From JAAYDI01 sp052034005 (GTDB taxonomy: Bacteria > Planctomycetota > Planctomycetia > Pirellulales > Pirellulaceae): a stretch of 64,000 nucleotides of DNA. Under the pieces are notes generated by a model that had not been told where the DNA came from, ran no database searches, and saw only the letters and a program-made list of their open reading frames with translations. The translations under genes were made by a program, and so were the position numbers. Of the stretch, positions 60,102-64,000 are shown piece by piece; the first letter of the stretch is position 1, and the number at the start of each line of letters is the position of its first letter. Location: positions 1 through 64,000 of the forward strand of contig JBPOJB010000009.1 of NCBI GenBank assembly GCA_052034005.1, written 5' to 3'.

Positions 60102-60398
60102 CTATGCCGCCCGCTCGCTGCCGCTGGGATCCGCCGTGTGGCCCTGGTCCGGCGACCGATCCGTGCGGTCCAGATGCACGACCCGCACCATGGCGCCGGC
60201 CCGGTCATAGAATTTCACCTGATGCTCTTCGGAGAACCAGATGGCATGGAGCCCGTCCGCTTCGAACCTCTGGCCGCAGTAGAAACCGTCGCGGATCAAG
60301 ACGGCTTCGCGAGGTGTCTGATCCACAGCTCCGCCGAACTCGACGAACGTGCGGCGGATCAGGGACCGGATCTGCTCCAGCGGCAGGATGTGATCCAT
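60102..60398 (-). CDS. Conserved-looking hypothetical protein, 98 aa
   Basis: MDHILPLEQIRSLIRRTFVE begins a small alpha/beta protein with DGFYCGQRFEADGLHAIW and EHQVKFYDRAGAMVRVVHLD. It has no signal, membrane segment or known motif. GAAGAG precedes the ATG at a loose distance. The protein-like sequence (aromatic residues at even spacing, FYCGQRFE and VKFYD) argues it is real; I cannot assign a function. It lies between the EF-Tu-like gene and the secreted propeller gene, all on the minus strand. Confidence 0.65.
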   Translation of the reverse strand: MDHILPLEQIRSLIRRTFVEFGGAVDQTPREAVLIRDGFYCGQRFEADGLHAIWFSEEHQVKFYDRAGAMVRVVHLDRTDRSPDQGHTADPSGSERAA

Positions 60399-60560
60399 GT
60401 CCAGCTCTTCAGCCTGAGGGAGTGTTCACCGAAGTCTTGCCCCGATCTCTGCATACCATCGGCAGAGTCCGGCCCGGCAGTTTGGCCTGAGGCCTCCAAA
60501 CCGACAAAGTCTGCCCAAACCGCCGCGCGCCGTGGTGGCAGGCGGGGCCGGCCCGGGACC

Positions 60561-61955
60561 TCACCACAGGCGGACGCGCGCGTAGTGGATCGTGTCGCCC
60601 CGGCCGGCGCGCTGGCCGAGCAGGTCCAGCCGTTCGGAGGCCGGCGAGCCGGCTCGGACGGTGGCCGTGAAGAAGGACGACAAGGGCGTCTGGAGCGGCA
60701 CGCGGACCGGTGAGCTGGAGGTGCCATCGGGCAGCAACTCGAGCACCCGGTTCTCGGAGACCGGCCGGCCCGCCGCATCACGGCCGCTGACGTAGTAGAA
60801 CACGCACAGGCGGCCATCGGGTGTCGGGTGGAAGCGCGCCGCGAGGGCCAATTCATCGGCGCCGCCCTCTTCAGCCAGCACGAGCGATCGCTGGTGCACG
60901 ATCCGGCCCTCGGACACGATCGCGTAATTGAGCGCGTGCGACTGGCGCGCGTCCGGAAAGAACTCCTGGCGCAGACGCGGGTCGAGCGCCCGCTCGGTCC
61001 ACAGGATGTGGACGCGCCCGTCGTCGGCCGCCAGCAGGTCGCACGGCCCGATCCAACCGCACGTCTTGTCGCGGCTCGCGATCTCCACCCACGGCTCGAA
61101 CCGCCCGGTCGTGATGTCGGGCGACCAGGTGTAGAACAGCCGGCGGAAGTCATAGTCCCAATCGCGCCCGGTCAGTTGCTTCTTGTACTCTCGCCACCGG
61201 GCGTATGGCTCGACGATATCGCTTACGCCGCAGAAGTAGACGGCGCGATCCCGCAGCATGACGGTCGGGTAGCAGACGCGGATCGGCTGGGGCGGATCGT
61301 ACTCGGCGCCCCACGGCCACACGAGCCGGCCGTGGGCCGACCAGTGGCCGCCCGCGTCACAGAAAGTCCATTCGGCATGCGTCATGCCGATGTTCTGCAG
61401 CAGGATCAGTTCACCGCGCGCGCCGTCGGCCGCCAGGCTGCGATAGGAATGTTCCGTGAACTGGGGTGTGCCATCCCAGGTGGGCAGCAACGTCTCGGGC
61501 GGCGCCGAGATATCCGCCACGTTCCAGCGGAGGATCTGGGGTTGCGCCGGGCCGGCTGTCAGAGGCGGGGAGGTCAGCGTCGGATTGGCCGACAGGAACA
61601 ACTGACCGCTGGGGAACGCGGCCAGCGGGCAGGGCTCGCGGGTGCGGCCCGCCGGGTCGCGGTGGCGCAGCTGCCAGCCCGTCTGGTCGCGCTCGTAGAG
61701 CGTCCAGCGGCAGTTGTTCAGCGGCGGGAACTCGGCGAGCGTCTCCAGGCCGCTGGCAAACAGCCGGTCATCGATGCGGACCAGGCAGGTCGAGCCGCTG
61801 CACCACATCGGGCCTGCACCGTTGTCCGCCGGAGTGAACTGATATACGGTCTCCTCGGCCTCAACGACCGGTGCGAGCGCCCTCTGGGCAAGCGCCGGCG
61901 GTGCGGCGCAGGCGGCGGCCAGCAGGGCCCCGAAGCAGGCTAGGCGGCAGGTCAT
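60561..61955 (-). CDS. Secreted propeller-like protein of unknown function
   Basis: 464 aa. AAGGAG 7 nt before ATG 61955 decides the start; upstream in-frame Met codons lack such a site. A signal peptide (LACFGALLAAACAAPPALAQ) is followed by repeated strand patterns with Trp/Asp: WCSGSTCLVRIDDRLFASG, RWTLYERDQTGWQLRH, GELILLQNIGMTHAEWTF and GRVHILWTERALD, consistent with a beta-propeller related to BNR/sialidase-like proteins, but there are no canonical Asp boxes. It is in the same orientation as, and 64 bp from, the gene that starts at 63186. Function unknown. Confidence 0.75.
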   Translation of the reverse strand: MTCRLACFGALLAAACAAPPALAQRALAPVVEAEETVYQFTPADNGAGPMWCSGSTCLVRIDDRLFASGLETLAEFPPLNNCRWTLYERDQTGWQLRHRDPAGRTREPCPLAAFPSGQLFLSANPTLTSPPLTAGPAQPQILRWNVADISAPPETLLPTWDGTPQFTEHSYRSLAADGARGELILLQNIGMTHAEWTFCDAGGHWSAHGRLVWPWGAEYDPPQPIRVCYPTVMLRDRAVYFCGVSDIVEPYARWREYKKQLTGRDWDYDFRRLFYTWSPDITTGRFEPWVEIASRDKTCGWIGPCDLLAADDGRVHILWTERALDPRLRQEFFPDARQSHALNYAIVSEGRIVHQRSLVLAEEGGADELALAARFHPTPDGRLCVFYYVSGRDAAGRPVSENRVLELLPDGTSSSPVRVPLQTPLSSFFTATVRAGSPASERLDLLGQRAGRGDTIHYARVRLW

Positions 61956-62019
61956 GCGGTGGCTCCTTGTGCAAGAGGAAGGCTGTGTCCGACGGTTCGG
62001 GTTCCTGATCCGTCCCCGG

Positions 62020-63186
62020 TCATTCGCTGCGAACGGCATCCAATCGCCGAGCAATGACGTCATGATCGAGGGGGATGATCGTGGGCGCCGCGGTCAAATC
62101 GGTCCGCAGCAGGTCCACCTGGCGGTTCTCTTCTTCCGTGATCGTGTAGGTGACGATGAACGCGCCGACCTGGATGCCGTGTCTCGAATAGATGGGCGGC
62201 CAGAACCCTTCGGCGCCGTTGGAAAGCGTCCTTGCCAGGAGGCGGGTCGCGCGGCCCGAATAGCCGCCGAGCACCATTTCCAATCGTCCCTGCGATTCAC
62301 GGTGGATGTAGAACACGAGCGCCGTGTCGCGCGTGGGCTGATCCCAGCCGCAGTACTGCCAGGTCCGATCCGGCGTCTCGAAGTAGATTCCCGGCGCGGC
62401 GGAGGCGTCAGCCTGGCTCAGCCGCACGCCGCCGGCACAAGAAGGCGGGTGCGGGTCCTCCGGGCGGTATCGCAGGAAGAACGGACAGGCCCGCTCGTGC
62501 GCGTGCGCGACATGGTCCACCGACACGAACGGGTCGCAGCCGAACGCGGACGCCAAGATCAGCTCGGCCACCGGGTTGCTCTTCATGCTCCCCACGCAGA
62601 TCAGCGCCTGATCGCTTCCGGGAATGCAGAAGTTGTCGTACACTTCCCGCGCGCGGGCAATCACCTCCTCGAGCGGCACCTGGCCCGGACTCCACACGAG
62701 CGATTGCCGGAGATGCTCGGGGTGCGGCACCAGGCTGCGGACCGCATAGGCGCCGCCCTGCTCACGCTGCAGGTGCTTGGCCGTCCCGCCGAGGCTCGAG
62801 ACCCCGTTGAGCAGTTCGCCCAGCAGCACCGAATCGGACGCCACGACCCACGCGCCGGCCAGCCATTCGGGCTCTTCGCCACGCCGGACGCCCAGGCACA
62901 TCTCCAGCCGCCGCCGACGCGCCAGCAGCTCCCAGAAATGCTCGGGCTCCACCGCGAACAATGCGCCCGGCAGCTGGTCCGCCGACACGTAGCCGTACTC
63001 GATCAGGTAGTCGCACAGCCGCGAGAGCGCCTGCATCGGGATGTATTTGACTTCATTTTTCAACAGGGACGCCACCTGGTGGCGATCCAGCCCCGTGTAC
63101 TCGACAATCGCCTTGATCGTGCCGGGGCGCTTGCGAGGGTCCGGCACGTGTCCGAGCAGTTCGGCCAAGCGAAATGAATACCGCAT
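62020..63186 (-). CDS. Hypothetical protein with HTH-like N-terminus
   Basis: 388 aa. GGGAGGG sits 7 nt before ATG 63186. Residues about 1-75 (TIKAIVEYTGLDRHQVASLLKNEVKYIPMQALSRLCDYLIE) look like a Cro/XRE-type helix-turn-helix. The rest (WELLARRRRLEMCLGVRRGEEPEW to the C-terminus) contains GSDQALICVGSMKSNPVAELIL and ERACPFFLRYRP; I do not recognise the family, and there are no transmembrane segments. It may be a ligand-sensing regulator. The gene lies 20 bp after the LRR gene, so the two are likely co-transcribed. Confidence 0.8.
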   Translation of the reverse strand: MRYSFRLAELLGHVPDPRKRPGTIKAIVEYTGLDRHQVASLLKNEVKYIPMQALSRLCDYLIEYGYVSADQLPGALFAVEPEHFWELLARRRRLEMCLGVRRGEEPEWLAGAWVVASDSVLLGELLNGVSSLGGTAKHLQREQGGAYAVRSLVPHPEHLRQSLVWSPGQVPLEEVIARAREVYDNFCIPGSDQALICVGSMKSNPVAELILASAFGCDPFVSVDHVAHAHERACPFFLRYRPEDPHPPSCAGGVRLSQADASAAPGIYFETPDRTWQYCGWDQPTRDTALVFYIHRESQGRLEMVLGGYSGRATRLLARTLSNGAEGFWPPIYSRHGIQVGAFIVTYTITEEENRQVDLLRTDLTAAPTIIPLDHDVIARRLDAVRSE

Positions 63187-63206
63187 CCCCGCGCCCTCCC
63201 CGCCGC

Positions 63207-64000
63207 CTACGGACTGTCCGTGGCGCCGGCTCCGGCTGTGCCGAGGTCCAGCTTGGACCACGAGCGGCTCGCGAGCTTCTCCAGCGCCGCCGCGGTCACG
63301 GCTCCATTGTCCTTGAACGTCAACGATTGCAGGCTCTTCAGGCCCAACAGCTTTTCCACCGACGCATCGGTCACGCCGGTCGCGCGGATCGACAACTCCC
63401 TGAGGTTCGGCAAGGCCGCAATCACGTCGACCGTCGCGTCGGTCATCTGCGGGATGGTCCAGATGTCGAGCACTTCGAGCGACGAAAGGGACGCCAGGTG
63501 CTGCAGGCCGCCGTCGCTCACCGAGGCCAGTTCGTGCAGATACAACCGCTCGAGCGCCGGCAGGTCCGCGAACACCTCCATCGCCTGATCGTTGACCGCC
63601 GGCAGGTCGCGCAGCGTCAGCCGCTTGAGCCGCATGCCTTTGAGCGCCAGGACGCCGGCGGCTCCGAACCCCTGGCAACGGAAGACCTCCAGCTGGGTCA
63701 AGGCGCCCAGCTTGGCGATCTCCGGACCCGACTGGTCGGTCACCGCGAAGTCCTGCATCAGGAGCGACTCCAGCGTCTTGCTCCGACTGAGCGACTCCAT
63801 GCCGACGTCCGTCACCGCCGTGCTGCGATGCTTGAACACCGTCAACTTCGGCAACGCCGCGACGACCCCCAACGTCATGTCGGCCGCCTCCATGTTCCCC
63901 CGCAGGTCCAGCAGGCGGAGGTCGGCCAGTTGCGACAACCGCCGCGTGCTCAGGTCGCTGTACCGGTTCTGGACGAGCGTCAGCCGCTGCAGCCTGCTCA
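63207..64000 (-). CDS. Leucine-rich repeat protein, 5' end outside the window
   Basis: Partial on the minus strand; the frame stays open to the window edge (the first codons seen encode SRLQRLTLVQNRYSDLS). At least nine ~24-residue LRRs of the cysteine-less type are visible: LADLRLLDLRGN, LPKLTVFKHRSTAVTDVG, LTQLEVFRCQGF, LPALERLYLHELASVSD, LSSLEVLDIWTIPQMTD, LPNLRELSIRATGVTD and LKSLQSLTFKDNGAVTA. An internal TTG at 63938 is not a convincing start. Planctomycete LRR proteins often have an N-terminal signal or lipobox; that part is not in the window. Function unknown. Confidence 0.9.
   Translation of the reverse strand, partial: SRLQRLTLVQNRYSDLSTRRLSQLADLRLLDLRGNMEAADMTLGVVAALPKLTVFKHRSTAVTDVGMESLSRSKTLESLLMQDFAVTDQSGPEIAKLGALTQLEVFRCQGFGAAGVLALKGMRLKRLTLRDLPAVNDQAMEVFADLPALERLYLHELASVSDGGLQHLASLSSLEVLDIWTIPQMTDATVDVIAALPNLRELSIRATGVTDASVEKLLGLKSLQSLTFKDNGAVTAAALEKLASRSWSKLDLGTAGAGATDSP

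Overview
The window is high-GC, gene-dense chromosomal DNA from a planctomycete, probably of the Pirellulales type. The clearest markers are a 5,825-residue secreted protein with the planctomycete N-terminal SLEERRLLA (LEPR-XLL) motif and a C-terminal dockerin pair, a DUF1080/ThuA protein, a secreted PQQ-like propeller protein, a TIGR03790 protein, a diheme HzsA-like protein, a Tat-exported Gfo/Idh/MocA oxidoreductase, and a Ser/Thr kinase with a large exported half. GTG starts are common and many genes have strong Shine-Dalgarno (SD) sites.

Layout. 1-630 is a 130-bp tandem repeat array. 632-3634 (minus) holds a hypothetical gene, a GH5 glycosidase and an enolase-superfamily enzyme. 3763-21240 (minus) is one giant multidomain surface/secreted protein. 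A 650-bp divergent spacer (21241-21890) carries a 9-bp-spaced GATAA array, an AT-rich dyad and a possible structured element. 21891-26143 (plus) is ftsH, rsgA and a URO-D-family gene, tightly packed. A diheme HzsA-like gene (plus) follows, convergent with a TIGR03790-family gene (minus). 31464-39049 (plus) is a carbohydrate operon: ThuA-DUF1080, PQQ-like propeller, GH116. 39489-42620 (minus) is a vWA protein and its MoxR-like ATPase partner.

Then come a secreted metalloprotease-like gene, a GH29-like gene translationally coupled to a beta-helix gene, a STAS-membrane gene coupled to a GspE-like ATPase that lacks its zinc cysteines, tRNA-Val(UAC), a small CxxCH cytochrome and a transmembrane Ser/Thr kinase (all minus). 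54060-58032 (plus) is a sialidase-like gene and a hybrid histidine kinase. The last block (minus) has the Gfo/Idh/MocA oxidoreductase, an orphan EF-Tu domain-2 protein, two genes of unknown role, a gene with a helix-turn-helix-like N-terminus, and a leucine-rich-repeat gene cut by the window edge.

Working together (inference): GH5, GH116, GH29-like, beta-helix, sialidase-like, DUF1080, enolase-superfamily and Gfo/Idh genes fit breakdown of heterogeneous, possibly sulfated or fucosylated polysaccharides, including an oxidative 3-keto-glycoside route. FtsH, RsgA and tRNA-Val are housekeeping. Several promoters share a sigma70-like form with TTGNNN at -35 and TATAAT, TACAAT or TATGAT at -10. No CRISPR array, integrase, transposase or clear prophage was seen, and no single stretch can be proved to be a new system. 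The best candidates are the STAS-membrane/GspE-like pair, the MoxR/vWA pair with altered Walker motifs, the GH116 with a nested beta-sandwich, the repeated FEFD module of the giant protein, and the upstream GATAA array.
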